NCBI RefSeq assembly: GCF_001612905.1
Contig: NZ_BDBI01000009.1
Span: 230,458-294,457, forward strand
Direction: 5' to 3'
DNA from: Nocardia ignorata NBRC 108230
GTDB lineage: Bacteria; Actinomycetota; Actinomycetes; Mycobacteriales; Mycobacteriaceae
Length of the DNA: 64,000 bases
Shown here: piece after piece, positions 1-9,207 of the stretch
Position numbering within the stretch: the first letter of the stretch is position 1
Layout of the letters: each line of letters opens with the position of its first letter
Program-made: the position numbers and the translations under genes
The notes under the pieces: generated by a model
What the model saw: the letters and a program-made list of their open reading frames with translations, nothing else
What the model was told of the DNA's origin: nothing
The model's database searches: none

Positions 1-3
1 CCA

Positions 4-44
4 GCCGTGACCTTCGGCTGATCCGAAGGATCGACGGTCACGGC
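4..44. terminator. Hairpin downstream of the universal stress gene
   Basis: A perfect 9-bp inverted repeat (4-12 with 36-44) encloses a second 7-bp pairing (11-17 with 23-29). It lies just past the stop of the minus-strand stress operon, so termination is the natural reading. There is no T-run, which is common in high-GC actinobacteria. It could also serve a convergent gene left of the window. Confidence 0.45.
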
Positions 45-62
45 GCGGGCCGTGCGGTCGGC

Positions 63-971
63 TCAATCGTGGTGGACCACCATGACCGGGCATTGGGCGT
101 GTTGCACGAGCCAGTTGCTGGTCGACCCGAGCAGCAGGCCCCGGAATCCCCCGCGACCGCGGCTGCCGACGACGACCAGCTGCGCGGTCTGTGACCATTG
201 GGCCAGGTTCTCCCGTGGCCCGAACAGCTCGATCTCGCGGCGCACGACGACCTCGGGGAATCGCTCGGACCAGCCGGCCAGTCGTTCGGCCAGCAGTGCT
301 TCCTCGGCGACGGCGAAGCCCTCGATCGGCATGTCCAGGTAGCTGGTGCCGCCGAACTGTCCTTGCGACAGATCGCTCCAGGCGTGCACCGCGACGAGCT
401 CACTACCGCGCTGTGACGCTTCGGCGAACGCCGCACCGATGGCGGGTTCGCCGACGCTGCTGCCGTCGACACCGACCACGACCGGCCCGCTGCGTCGATC
501 CGGATCCGGCCCGCGCACGACGACAACGGCGCCGCGCGCGTGCGCGGTCACCGCCAGCAATGTCGAACCGAGGTGGGCGATCGTGCCTGCGGTGTCGCGC
601 ATGCCCAGGACTAGCAGATGCGCGTGGGCCGAGGCGTCGATCAGCGTGCGGGAGGGGTTGCCGGTGGCCAGTTCGGTGGTGACCGTGATCGCCGGTGCCA
701 CGGCGAGGGCGTCCGCGCGGGCGGCGGTCAGCATCTTCTGCCCGGCCAGCCGGATGTCTTGCATCGTGGCGTAGATGAAGGCGTCGTAGGCGCTGCGTGG
801 GGTGCGATCGGCGATCGGGTTGGTGCAGTGCACGATGTGCAGCCCACGGTCACGGTCGGCGGCGGTGCGCGCCGCCCAGGCCAGGGCGGTGTCGGATCCC
901 TGGGATCCGTCGATCCCGACGACGACCGCCGCCGTGGCCGACAGGTGGGGGTGGTCGCTGTGCTCGGTCAT
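63..971 (-). CDS. Universal stress protein, two tandem USP domains (Rv2005c-like)
   Basis: A protein of about 300 aa with two consecutive USP domains. The first opens with VVVGIDGS and the second with VVVGVDGSSVG. The C-terminal domain carries the ATP-binding signature GSRGRGGFRG...GSTS followed by the usual CPVMVV end, so ATP binding is expected, at least in domain 2. The ATG at 971 is chosen because AGGAGA lies just upstream; the reading frame stays open to 1064 but without a better site. It is the last gene of an operon beginning with PEP synthase. In Mycobacterium tuberculosis the similar gene lies next to a relative of the upstream gene and belongs to the DosR dormancy regulon. A role in hypoxic or stress survival is inferred. 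Confidence 0.9.
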   Translation of the reverse strand: MTEHSDHPHLSATAAVVVGIDGSQGSDTALAWAARTAADRDRGLHIVHCTNPIADRTPRSAYDAFIYATMQDIRLAGQKMLTAARADALAVAPAITVTTELATGNPSRTLIDASAHAHLLVLGMRDTAGTIAHLGSTLLAVTAHARGAVVVVRGPDPDRRSGPVVVGVDGSSVGEPAIGAAFAEASQRGSELVAVHAWSDLSQGQFGGTSYLDMPIEGFAVAEEALLAERLAGWSERFPEVVVRREIELFGPRENLAQWSQTAQLVVVGSRGRGGFRGLLLGSTSNWLVQHAQCPVMVVHHD

Positions 972-1021
972 GGTCGTCTCCTGGAATCGGGGTGTCTGTT
1001 CGGGCCGGCGGTTGGCGGTGA

Positions 1022-2524
1022 TCACGCTGTCGAAGCCGTGGCCGGGCAGGTCGGTGGGCCGCACCAGGTGGCGTAGGCGACGGCGACGGAATCGGTGAGT
1101 TCACCGCTGGTGTCCACGACGACAGCGTCGGGCCAGTCGGTGGCGGCGGCTGCCATCGCATCGGCGGTGTCGACGGAGGCGTCGGATTCGCCACCGCGGC
1201 GCGCGCGGATCCGTTCATGGGCCAGATCGCGCGGGCAGACACATCGCAGCTCAACCAGATCGGCGTGCACTTCCTCGGCGAGCGTGCGGGCGCGGGCACG
1301 GTCGGCCTCGCCGGTCCAGCTCGCATCGAGAATCACCGGAATGCCGCGCGCCAGCAGTTTGCGCGCGCGATCGACAAGGGTGTCATAGACCAGGGCCTTG
1401 TTGGCTGCGGAATATCGTCCGGCCCCGAACCGGCCGATATCGCCGTCGACTTCACCAGTAGCTGCGAGTTGTCTGCGCAGGTGGTCGCTGCCGAGCACCA
1501 CTGCTCCGGTCCGCTCGCCCAGTCGCGCGGCGACGGCCGATTTCCCGGTACCGGGCAGCCCGCCGATCACGGTCAGGCGTACTGCCCCGGCGGCCAGGTG
1601 GCGGGCGGCGATGCCGAGGTGGTTGCGCAGTCGCGCTGCGGCGGCGGGGTCGCCTTGCCCGGCGCGGATCAGATCGACTTTCGCGCGCACAGTCGCCCGA
1701 TAGGCGATGTAGTGATTGCGCAGTGAAGCCGGTGCCGGATCGTCGGTCGCGGCAAGGTAGTTGGTGAGGAACTGGGCGGCCAGCTCGGGGCGGCCCAGGA
1801 ATTCGAAGTCCATGGCGAGGAAGGCGATGTCGTCGAGGCGGTCCACATAGCGCAGTCGATCGTCGAAGTCGAGGCAGTCCAGCACCCGGAAACCGTCGGA
1901 CAGGTCGAAGATGTGCTCGGCGAGCAGGTCGCCATGTCCGTCGACGATGCGGCCTTGGGCGATCCTGTCGGCAAACAACGCGGCCCGCCCGTCGAGGTAG
2001 CGCATCGCCTGGTGATCCAACTGGTCCACCAGCTGCGGATCGACGAGGTCGGCGGGCGCGGCGCGTAGGGGATCGAGCAGGGTGCGCCATCGCCCGCGCA
2101 CGCCGTCGGCTGTGCCCGCGCGATCGACGTCGGGGCCATGTGGCGCCTGGTCATGGAACCCGACCAGCAGCTCGACAAGTGCGGCAAGGTCGGTCGCAGA
2201 AACCGTGTTCGCGACCAGCAGGGCCGAGAGGCGACGGTGTTGGGGCATGCGGCGCATGATCAGCACGGGCTCGCCCGGTCCACCTTCGGGGTCGTCGAGG
2301 TTGGAGACCCCCAGATAGACATCCGGGGCCAGCCGGGCGTTGAGCGCCAGTTCCCGCGCACAGGCCTGTTCCCGCAGGGCTGGGGTGCTGAAATCGAGGA
2401 AGTCGGTGCGCAGCGGCTTTTTCGCCTTGTAGGCACGCGTCCCGCACAGCAACACCACACCGGTGTGGGTCTCACACACCTGCGCCGGGGCCGGCGGTGC
2501 GGGCGCCGCATCGGCGGGGTTCAT
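1022..2524 (-). CDS. Kinase-like / P-loop ATPase fusion (Rv2004c-like)
   Basis: A 500-aa two-part protein. The N-terminal half resembles aminoglycoside phosphotransferase/choline-kinase folds: VDGHGD around residues 195-198 fits the catalytic loop and the D-C-L-D-F-D segment near 217 fits the metal site. The C-terminal third has a Walker A motif GLPGTGKS (about 322-329) and reads as a small P-loop kinase. This matches the family annotated as bifunctional aminoglycoside phosphotransferase/ATP-binding protein. Its physiological substrate is unknown to me, and antibiotic resistance should not be assumed. Its ATG overlaps the stop of the dehydrogenase gene (ATGA), so translation is probably coupled. 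About 50 bp separate it from the stress-protein gene. Confidence 0.85.
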   Translation of the reverse strand: MNPADAAPAPPAPAQVCETHTGVVLLCGTRAYKAKKPLRTDFLDFSTPALREQACARELALNARLAPDVYLGVSNLDDPEGGPGEPVLIMRRMPQHRRLSALLVANTVSATDLAALVELLVGFHDQAPHGPDVDRAGTADGVRGRWRTLLDPLRAAPADLVDPQLVDQLDHQAMRYLDGRAALFADRIAQGRIVDGHGDLLAEHIFDLSDGFRVLDCLDFDDRLRYVDRLDDIAFLAMDFEFLGRPELAAQFLTNYLAATDDPAPASLRNHYIAYRATVRAKVDLIRAGQGDPAAAARLRNHLGIAARHLAAGAVRLTVIGGLPGTGKSAVAARLGERTGAVVLGSDHLRRQLAATGEVDGDIGRFGAGRYSAANKALVYDTLVDRARKLLARGIPVILDASWTGEADRARARTLAEEVHADLVELRCVCPRDLAHERIRARRGGESDASVDTADAMAAAATDWPDAVVVDTSGELTDSVAVAYATWCGPPTCPATASTA

Positions 2525-3264
2525 GAGGGCAGGACCAGCGAGGCACCCGCGGTCGCGCCGCCGTCGAGGACGAATTCCGAGCCGGTGGAGAAGGTCGCTT
2601 CGGTGACGATGAACCCGACCATCGCCGCGACTTCCTCGGGTTCGCCGAAACGCGCCAAGGGTTGTCCTGCGGCGATACTCGGGTCCATGTCCGCGGTCAT
2701 CGGGGTGCGGATGGGTCCTGGGTGTACCGAGCACACCCGGATGCCGGCCGCGCCGAGCTCGAGCGCGGCCGCTTTGGTCAGCCCCCGCAGGCCCCATTTG
2801 CTGGCGACGTAGCCCGCGATGCCGGAGTAGCCGATGAGACCGGCCGTGGAGGACACGTTGACGATGACACCGCCACCGGCGGCGCGCAGACGCGGCGCGG
2901 CCAGGTGCATGCCCAGCCAGGACCTGACGAGGTTCACGTCCAGGACGTGGCGGAACTGTGAGGGCGTTTCGGTTTCGACGCCACCGAAATCGACGATGCC
3001 GGCGTTGTTGATCAGTACCGCGAGCGGACCGAAGTTCGCTTCGGCGTCGTCGAGCACCAGCCGCCATTCGTCCTCGTCGGTGACGTCGAGGTGGCGAAAC
3101 ATCGCTTGGGGGCCGATGGCGGCGGCGGTGTCGCGTCCGTCGTGTTCGAGCAGGTCGGCGACGACGACGCCGGCGCCGGCCTTGGCCAGGGTGTGCGCGA
3201 CGGCCGCGCCGATGCCGCGTGCGCCGCCGGTGACGACGACGCTGCGTCCGGTCAGATCGGTCAT
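2521..3264 (-). CDS. Short-chain dehydrogenase/reductase (FabG3/20-beta-HSD-like)
   Basis: A classical SDR of 247 aa, the usual length. The NAD(P)-binding motif TGGARGIG begins near residue 12, the structural NNAG is present, and the catalytic Ser and Y-x-x-x-K are visible as NVSS and YVASK. The C-terminal GSEFVLDGG segment is standard. It is most like FabG3-type hydroxysteroid dehydrogenases, which in M. tuberculosis lie close to the Rv2004c/Rv2005c pair. The true substrate cannot be read from sequence. The gene follows PEP synthase after 46 bp and overlaps the next gene by 4 bp. Confidence 0.9.
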   Translation of the reverse strand: MTDLTGRSVVVTGGARGIGAAVAHTLAKAGAGVVVADLLEHDGRDTAAAIGPQAMFRHLDVTDEDEWRLVLDDAEANFGPLAVLINNAGIVDFGGVETETPSQFRHVLDVNLVRSWLGMHLAAPRLRAAGGGVIVNVSSTAGLIGYSGIAGYVASKWGLRGLTKAAALELGAAGIRVCSVHPGPIRTPMTADMDPSIAAGQPLARFGEPEEVAAMVGFIVTEATFSTGSEFVLDGGATAGASLVLPS

Positions 3265-3310
3265 GATGATCGAGCCCTTCTTGTGTGGTGTTTGTGGATG
3301 CGGGGGATGA

Positions 3311-5611
3311 TCAGGCTGGGGACGCCGTCGCGGTGTGGGTGAGTGCGTGGTCGAGCAGGACTCGGCGTTCCGCGGCCGCGACGGCCCGGCGTGTGGCGGC
3401 GACGGCGTCGGGGGTCACCGACACCGACGTGATGCCCATGCGCACCAGGTGTTCGGTGAAGGCGGGCCGGTTCGACGGCGCCTGCCCGCACAGCGAGGAG
3501 GTGATGCCCAGCCGTCGCGCGGTGGCGATGATGCGCGCGATCGCGTCGAGCACGGCGGGGTCGGCTTCGTCGAACAGCTCGGCGCACTGGTCGGAGTCGC
3601 GGTCGACGCCGAGCATGAGCTGGGTGAGGTCGTTGCTGCCGATGGAGACACCGTCGATGCCCATGCCGACGTATTCGGGCAGCCAGTGCATCACCGAGGG
3701 GACCTCAGCCATCACCCACCGGTGCAGGCCGCGCTGGTGACCGAGTTCGCTGGCGTCGATGAGTTCCAGGCAGGCTTCCAGTTCCCAGCGGGTGCGCACG
3801 AACGGGATCATCACGTGCAGGTTCGGGCACCGTGTCCGGGCTCGGGCCAGGGCGGTGAGTTCGGCGGTGAACAGGTCGGGTTCGCGGATGTAGCGGTAGG
3901 CGCCGCGGTAGCCGATCATCGGGTTGTGTTCGACGGGTTCGTACTGTTCGCCGCCGCGTAATGCACGGAACTCGTTGCTGCGGAAGTCGGTGGTGCGATA
4001 GATCACCGGGCGCGTGCCGAACGGTTCGGCGATACCGACCAGTGACTCGCTGAGCCGGTCGACGAATTGTTGCTGATGCCCGTGGGCGATCAACTCACGC
4101 GGATGACGGCTGTCCAGGGCGCGAGTCAGCAGGGTTTCCGCACGCAGGAGACCGACACCGTCGACATCACCGGCCGCGACCGTGGCCGCAATGCCGGGGG
4201 CGGCGAGATTGACATAGATCTTGGTGGCGGTCGGCTCGGTCGCGGTGGCGGGCGTGTCGGTGCGGGTAGCGGGCCGACGGGGCGACATCTCGGTCATGCC
4301 CGCGCTGACCTGCCCGGTGGCACCGTCGACGGTCACCGCCGCGCCGTCGGTGAGGGTGGTGGTCGCGGTGCGGGTGCCGACGATGCAGGGAATGCCGAGT
4401 TCGCGTGCCACGATCGCGGCGTGGCAGGTCATGCCGCCGCTGTCGGTGACCACGGCCGCCGCACGCGACAGGGTCGGCAGCCAGTCCGGGTTCGTCATCG
4501 GCGCGACGAGGACCTCGCCGTCGCGCAGCCGGTCGCCCTGCTCGGGGGAAGCCAGGACCCGCACGAGTCCGGCGGCCACACCGGGCGCGGCTCCGATGCC
4601 CTGGATCAAGGCCTCGCCCCGGACCGCACCAGGGTGTGAACTCGTGGTGGCGTCGGTCGGTGTGGTGATCGGGCGGGCCTGCACGATCCACAGGTCGCCG
4701 TGGTCATCGAAGGCCCATTCCACATCCTGAGGGACGCCGTCATGGTGGGTCTGCACCGACAGCGCCAGCCGGGCGACCGCGCGCACCTGTTCCTCGGTCA
4801 GCACCGGGCCGGTGGTGTCGGCGGCACCGAGCTCGACGCGCCGGTCGCCGTCAGGACCGGAGACGACGGCGTAACCCTGGTGTCCCACACGGGTTTCCAG
4901 CAATGTCGGGCCCGCGGCGTCGAGGAGGTAGGTGTCGGGTTCGACGGCGCCGGAGACGACGACCTCGCCCAGCCCGCGGGCGGCTTCGACCACGACGCGG
5001 TCGCGTCGGCGTGTGGTCGGGTCAGCGGTGAACGCGACACCGGCGGTGCGGGCATCGACCATGGTCTGCACGACCACCGCCATCACCGGTTGCCCGGCCA
5101 TCCCGCGCCGGGCCCGATAGGTCAGCACTCGGGGAGTGAACAGCGACGCCCAGCAGTCGACCACCGCGGAAAACAGTGCCTCGGTACCGCGAATGTTGGT
5201 GTGGGTGAGGTTCATGCCCGCAAACGATGCGCCGGCGCTGTCCTCACCGATCGCCGAGGAGCGCACCGCGACCGCCACGTCGTCGCCGAGTGCCCGGTAA
5301 GCGACCTGCACGGGCTCGCGCAGGCTCTCGTCCACGCCGATGCCGTGGACGAGAGCCTGCATCTTCTCGCACAGACCAGTCAGCGTGGCGGGGTCGCTAA
5401 CGGCGGTGAGGGCACGATCATGAAGGTGAGCCAGTTCCGGACCAGCGGGGCTGTCGGTGAGCGCGTGCTCGTAGGAGGCGGCCAGAATGACCAAACCCGG
5501 CGGCACCGGTAGGCCGGCGGCGACGAGTTCGCCCAGATTGGCGCCCTTGCCGCCGGCCCGGTCGGCGTCGCCGATTCGCAATTCACCCAACTCGGTGACG
5601 AACTCGCCCAT
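3311..5611 (-). CDS. ppsA: Phosphoenolpyruvate synthase (PPDK/PpsA family)
   Basis: A 766-aa enzyme converting pyruvate and ATP to phosphoenolpyruvate, AMP and phosphate. It has the three expected domains: an N-terminal ATP-grasp part starting with [10 protein letters not shown], a mobile phosphohistidine domain with [11 protein letters not shown] (catalytic His about 396), and a C-terminal TIM barrel with GSNDLTQL and the catalytic SLCGQ cysteine region. The ATG at 5611 is preceded by GAGGT at good spacing; the frame is open further upstream but has no recognisable sequence. It is the first gene of the four-gene operon. A gluconeogenic or dormancy-linked role is suggested by its neighbours and by a DosR-like box about 70-80 bp upstream. 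Confidence 0.93.
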   Translation of the reverse strand: MGEFVTELGELRIGDADRAGGKGANLGELVAAGLPVPPGLVILAASYEHALTDSPAGPELAHLHDRALTAVSDPATLTGLCEKMQALVHGIGVDESLREPVQVAYRALGDDVAVAVRSSAIGEDSAGASFAGMNLTHTNIRGTEALFSAVVDCWASLFTPRVLTYRARRGMAGQPVMAVVVQTMVDARTAGVAFTADPTTRRRDRVVVEAARGLGEVVVSGAVEPDTYLLDAAGPTLLETRVGHQGYAVVSGPDGDRRVELGAADTTGPVLTEEQVRAVARLALSVQTHHDGVPQDVEWAFDDHGDLWIVQARPITTPTDATTSSHPGAVRGEALIQGIGAAPGVAAGLVRVLASPEQGDRLRDGEVLVAPMTNPDWLPTLSRAAAVVTDSGGMTCHAAIVARELGIPCIVGTRTATTTLTDGAAVTVDGATGQVSAGMTEMSPRRPATRTDTPATATEPTATKIYVNLAAPGIAATVAAGDVDGVGLLRAETLLTRALDSRHPRELIAHGHQQQFVDRLSESLVGIAEPFGTRPVIYRTTDFRSNEFRALRGGEQYEPVEHNPMIGYRGAYRYIREPDLFTAELTALARARTRCPNLHVMIPFVRTRWELEACLELIDASELGHQRGLHRWVMAEVPSVMHWLPEYVGMGIDGVSIGSNDLTQLMLGVDRDSDQCAELFDEADPAVLDAIARIIATARRLGITSSLCGQAPSNRPAFTEHLVRMGITSVSVTPDAVAATRRAVAAAERRVLLDHALTHTATASPA

Positions 5612-5679
5612 CGGGTACCTCGATCCGCTCGGATTCACTGGTCTGTTCCCAGCTTCGGCCGCCACCGCTGGGTCCCGAT

Positions 5680-5694
5680 ACGGTCGAAGGTCCC
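5680..5694 (-). promoter_or_regulatory. Candidate DosR-like box upstream of ppsA
   Basis: Read on the minus strand this is GGGACCTTCGACCGT, close to the published mycobacterial dormancy motif GGGACTTNNGNCCCT (two mismatches at defined positions). It ends 69 bases before the ppsA start. The first 12 bases recur exactly at 9900-9911. The regulator is not in the window, so the assignment rests on motif and context. Confidence 0.4.
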
Positions 5695-5742
5695 GGCTGG
5701 ACGGGCATTGGTCCTGCGCGGCCCCACCGGGCCTCGGTGGGA

Positions 5743-5856
5743 CCGTCCGAGCCAACGGGCCGCGACGATCGTCGCGAAGAGGTCGAGCAGCATCAGGTCG
5801 ACGGCTTCGCGCGCGACCTCGGCGCCCGGGGCGCGCATAGCGAAGCCGATATCGGC
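5743..5856 (-). pseudogene. P-type cation ATPase remnant (CtpF-like fragment)
   Basis: Thirty-eight codons in one frame match the stretch that follows the GDGVND hinge of P-type ATPases: ADIG-x-AM, then EVAREA-x-DL, then FATIVAA. The usual D-D before FATIVAA is reduced, and no start, phosphorylation site or membrane helices surround the fragment. It is therefore a relic. In M. tuberculosis ctpF is a dormancy-regulon gene near the Rv2002-Rv2005 block, so this relic probably marks a lost member of the same cluster. Confidence 0.6.
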
Positions 5857-6160
5857 GCAGATGTTTGGCCGGTCGTGCCGGTTGTTCCCATGCGACCTTG
5901 ACCACTGGGCGCCAGCTGACCATCCGAGTCGCAGCCACGGTTTGTCTCCTCGAACTGCGGGTGCGGCTGGGGAACCGACGAATACTTCATCGGGCTCGCC
6001 CCCGATATCACAGTCTCTGTGGCACGTTTTGGCGTCGACATTCGGGACTTGTCATACAACGTGCGCCAATTGTCCGAGGGAGATAATTTCTTTCACTGTC
6101 ACTGAACGCGCCCTGATAGCATCGAGGCGACAATGTCGTCTGTCGTGAGGAGCGGTTCTC

Positions 6161-6523
6161 ATGCATCGATTTTCAGTCATCGTAGCAATCGTGACCGCTG
6201 TCGCCGTTCCGCTGACAGCTTGCAGTGACACCGGCACCACTGGTGGCGGTGAAATCACGTACAAGGTGGGCGGTACAACGCAAGCGTCGATCACCTACAC
6301 AGACGGTGGAACGCAGACTTCGCAAGAAACCGAGGCGCAGATCCCTTGGGAAAAAACGGTTTCGACGAAATCCGACGCAATCGTGTACCAAGTGAGTGCA
6401 CAGAACAGCATTCCTGGAAGCGATTCGGTTACGTGTGAGATTCTTCTGGATGGTAAGAGCGTCAGCGCTAACGAAGGCAAGGGTGAGTTCGCGATCGCTT
6501 CCTGCCAATACACGCCGGACTAG
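6161..6523 (+). CDS. MmpS-like secreted lipoprotein
   Basis: A 120-aa protein with a signal peptide and lipobox LTAC ending near residue 21, so it is probably lipid-anchored on the outer face of the membrane. The rest resembles the beta-rich domain of MmpS transport accessory proteins: ITYKVGG, ASITYTD, IPWEKT, SAQN and VTCEILLDGK occur in the family order. Classical MmpS proteins have a membrane anchor rather than a lipobox and lie next to an MmpL transporter; none is adjacent here. GAGGAG about 10 bases upstream supports the start. Its local GC content is lower than that of its neighbours. Confidence 0.75.
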   Translation: MHRFSVIVAIVTAVAVPLTACSDTGTTGGGEITYKVGGTTQASITYTDGGTQTSQETEAQIPWEKTVSTKSDAIVYQVSAQNSIPGSDSVTCEILLDGKSVSANEGKGEFAIASCQYTPD

Positions 6524-7080
6524 TTCGCAGGTATCGCGCGCGGACCCCCACCTCGGCCAGATCGCGCACGAGCAATGTCCAAATACCGTCGAGCGGCGAC
6601 TGGCCCGGAGCGTAGTGGCGGGAGGTGAGGTTGAAGCTGCGGTACAGGGGAGGGGGTGGTGGGGCGCGGCTCATTCGTGTCGGATTGCGATTTCTGCCGA
6701 GACGTCGGGCAGAGGCCGGGGCAGGGGCGGTGGCCTAACGAGTTGGAGCGGTTGCGGGATGAGGAAGTCGTGCAGCGGTTCGCCAGGGTGTCGGTGATGG
6801 GGCGAAGCCTGGGGTGTACAGGGCCATCGCTGCTCGGTTTGGACAGTTGGTGCCCATGTCGCCCGACCGCGTCCTGCGCTTCGCTCGACCCACGCGCCAT
6901 AGCGGCTTCTTCCGCTGGCCGGATGGCTGCGGACTTTCCGTCGAAAAGCAGACCGGACTAAAGCCGAAATGCCCGACCCTGGAGAACAAAGATCACGACC
7001 GCAGGCAGGGCCCGCAGGGGACTGGTTGACGACCAACGGCGCCCCGGTCGAGGACGCTGGGCCCTGGTCGCCCACGCCCC
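6524..7080. other. Intergenic region without a supported gene
   Basis: About 560 bp between the lipoprotein gene and the DUF2267 gene. Frames are open on both strands but have no recognisable protein or ribosome binding site. A partial dormancy-motif core GGACTAAAG lies at 6954-6962 and a GGGACT half-site at 7018-7023, both upstream of the DUF2267 gene. Neither is a full match. Confidence 0.5.
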
Positions 7081-7110
7081 GTGGCTGGTCGAATCGAAGA
7101 AGCCAGCCAC
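7081..7110 (+). promoter_or_regulatory. 5'-leader hairpin before the DUF2267 gene
   Basis: A perfect 8-bp inverted repeat (7081-7088 with 7103-7110) with a 14-base loop ends 10 bases before the AGGAG of the next gene. It could form an mRNA hairpin affecting translation or stability. It could also be an operator. Confidence 0.4.
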
Positions 7111-7130
7111 TGCGACGATCAGGAGAAACC

Positions 7131-7799
7131 ATGCCCAACAACCATGATCCACTGGCTCCGACGGTCCACATCGCTCATGTGTGGCTGCGCGTGGTCGCCG
7201 ACAGTCTCGACACCGACGACCACCGCTTCGCCCTGCGGGCGGTGCGCGCGTGGCTGCATACCGTGCGTGATCGGATCGGCATCGACAGCTCGGCGCACCT
7301 GAGTGCCCAGCTGCCCGAACTGCTGCGCGGGATCTACTACGAAAACTGGGTACCCAGCCACCTCCCGGTTCGCCACGCGCTGCATCCTTTCATCACACAG
7401 TTCGCCCGGGAAGCCGACATCGACCCCGCGGAGGTACCCGCTGTCGTGGCCGCGGTCACCTACGCGCTGGAGGAGAAGTTCTCACCGGGCCTGCTCTCGC
7501 GCGTGTTCGCCGGACTGCCGATCACTCTCTACCGCCTGCTGTACGGGGCGAGCTCCAACATCGCGGGCGAACTGCACCTGCCCGAGGACCTCGGTCCCGA
7601 CACCCAGCCCGCACCCGACCGGCTGGCCCGGCTCGAACAACACACCACGACGCTGACCGAGGCCGTGCTGGCGCTCTCACATGGTCTCGAGCAGTTGCCG
7701 ACCGATGCCGCCGGCTCCTCCCGGGCCGCCGAGGCGGCCCGCCGCGCCCACGATCTGCTGCTGGCAGGTGAGGCCGCCAAGAGCCATCGACCGGCATGA
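7131..7799 (+). CDS. DUF2267 domain protein
   Basis: A 222-aa protein. Residues about 20-130 match DUF2267: a helical repeat with R-x-W-L-H-T-V-R-D-R, LSAQLPELLRGIYYE and a second helical half. The C-terminal 60 residues are charged and low in complexity. DUF2267 proteins are widespread in actinobacteria and often lie among stress genes; no biochemical function is established to my knowledge. AGGAG six bases before the ATG decides the start over an upstream in-frame ATG at 6969. It is followed after 27 bp by the nitroreductase gene and is probably co-transcribed with it. Confidence 0.8.
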   Translation: MPNNHDPLAPTVHIAHVWLRVVADSLDTDDHRFALRAVRAWLHTVRDRIGIDSSAHLSAQLPELLRGIYYENWVPSHLPVRHALHPFITQFAREADIDPAEVPAVVAAVTYALEEKFSPGLLSRVFAGLPITLYRLLYGASSNIAGELHLPEDLGPDTQPAPDRLARLEQHTTTLTEAVLALSHGLEQLPTDAAGSSRAAEAARRAHDLLLAGEAAKSHRPA

Positions 7800-7826
7800 C
7801 CATAGCCGAGACGAACGAGGCCACCG

Positions 7827-8813
7827 ATGACGAACCAGCAAACCCCTGACCTGGCCACTGTCCGTGCGGTCTTCGAGCGTGCGGCGCGGGCCCCGTCGCT
7901 GCACAACAGTCAGCCCTGGCACTGGTATTGGGACGGATCCGAGGCCGCGCTGACGGTGGATTCCACACGGCTGCTGCCCGCCACCGACGCGTTCAACCGG
8001 GAGCAGGTCCTCGGTTGCGGGGTGATGTTGCATCATGCCGAACTCGCGTGGGCCGCAGCGGGCTGGGACACCCGGACCTCGCGGTTTCCCGATCCGACCG
8101 TGCGCGCGCACCTCGCCTCGGTGCGCCCGGTCGCAACACATGCTCTCACCGAACCCGAACAGCTGCTCGGTGCGGCGATCGATCACAGATACAGCGACAG
8201 GACCGCGATGGACCCACCCTCGGAGTGGGTGACCACGCCGAAGGTGCTCGAGTTCCTCGGACACCGATCCCACACCGAGGTCACCTTCCTCGATGACAGC
8301 GGTGTCGCCGAGCTGCGCCGGATATCGGAACTGACGACACGGTTGCGCCGCTACGACCCGAAATACGGTGCCGAACTGAACTGGTGGAGCACCAGCCACG
8401 ACCTGGGTGGCGCGGGCGTCCCCGCGACAGCACGTCCCTCGGCTGCTGACCGAGCTCATGTTCCGTTGGGCCGCCAATTCCCGGCCGGGACCGCCGAACC
8501 GCCGGAAGCCCGTGCAGACGATGCGGCCCGGATCGCGGTGTTGTCCACCGAGGGCGATGCGGCCCCAGACTTGCTCGATGCCGGTTACGCGCTGTCGGCG
8601 GTGCTGCTCGAGTGCACAGCCCAAGGCTTGTCGACCTGCACCGTGTCCCACGTCGTGGAGGTGCCGTCGGCGCGGGCCATGCTCGCCGATCTCATCGGCC
8701 ATCGCCACCCCCAGGTATTGGTGCGAATCGGCACCGCGTGTTCGCCGCCGCCGCCGCGGACTCCGCGCCGCCCGATCGACGCCATCATAGAAATGCGCCC
8801 CCGACACGGGTGA
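7827..8813 (+). CDS. Acg-family nitroreductase-fold protein (Rv2032-like)
   Basis: A 328-aa protein of the Acg family, a divergent nitroreductase fold with two fused half-domains. Typical features are RAPSLHNSQPW near residue 20, DHRYSDR near 120, and the C-terminal G-Y-A-L-S-A-x-L-L-x-C-T-A-Q-G-L-S-T-C segment. The M. tuberculosis members Rv2032, Rv3127 and Rv3131 belong to the dormancy regulon. Published work on Acg describes FMN binding without classic nitroreductase activity, so a flavin-storage or redox role is possible. A strong hairpin follows the stop. Confidence 0.85.
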   Translation: MTNQQTPDLATVRAVFERAARAPSLHNSQPWHWYWDGSEAALTVDSTRLLPATDAFNREQVLGCGVMLHHAELAWAAAGWDTRTSRFPDPTVRAHLASVRPVATHALTEPEQLLGAAIDHRYSDRTAMDPPSEWVTTPKVLEFLGHRSHTEVTFLDDSGVAELRRISELTTRLRRYDPKYGAELNWWSTSHDLGGAGVPATARPSAADRAHVPLGRQFPAGTAEPPEARADDAARIAVLSTEGDAAPDLLDAGYALSAVLLECTAQGLSTCTVSHVVEVPSARAMLADLIGHRHPQVLVRIGTACSPPPPRTPRRPIDAIIEMRPRHG

Positions 8814-8822
8814 GCGAACGAC

Positions 8823-8850
8823 CCCAGCGGCAGTCGAATTCGCCGCTGGG
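8823..8850 (+). terminator. Hairpin terminator after the Acg-family gene
   Basis: A perfect 9-bp GC-rich stem (8823-8831 with 8842-8850) with a 10-base loop starts 10 bases after the stop codon. It lacks a T-run but its position fits termination. Confidence 0.55.
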
Positions 8851-9011
8851 CCAGACCCGGGTGGGGCGGTCGCGGGTGCCCTGACTCAACGACCGCGTCG
8901 TGAGGGTCGGGTCAGGCTAGTGGCCGAGAACCTCTATCGCGGTGAGGATGGTCCACAGTGGGGCCGGAGTCGTTCCAGCCGACGGCGCGGATGGTATGCA
9001 CCGCCAGCACC

Positions 9012-9170
9012 GCACCGCCCAGACGTCGCGCGCATCGGGCGACATTGATCCCACCACCTCCCGCGGACCGTGCGCACCCGCACCCGCGCACGCGTTTTCC
9101 CTTCCGGCAGCAGTCGGTCGACATCGAGCGACAGATCGACCGTCGGGTTGATCGTGAACGTGGCGATGAC
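9012..9170 (-). pseudogene. pfkB (sugar kinase) remnant, frameshifted and truncated
   Basis: On the minus strand one frame reads IATFTINPTVDLSLDVDRL, the PfkB N-terminus. After a shift, another frame reads GGGGINVARCARRLGG, the sugar-binding loop that normally follows about 20 residues later. Nothing beyond this matches PfkB, and the first matching codon is not a start codon. The gene is a decayed N-terminal fragment. In M. tuberculosis pfkB (Rv2029c) lies close to acg (Rv2032) in the dormancy regulon, matching the position beside the Acg-family gene here. Confidence 0.7.
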
Positions 9171-9207
9171 GCTCGACTGCTGCGCGCTGTAGCCATGCTG
9201 TCCTCGG

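Noticed and set aside
5612..5938. 109-residue upstream extension of the PEP synthase frame
   Set aside because: It lacks similarity to the family, the ATP-grasp start lies at 5611 with a ribosome binding site, and the segment covers the ATPase relic and DosR-like box.
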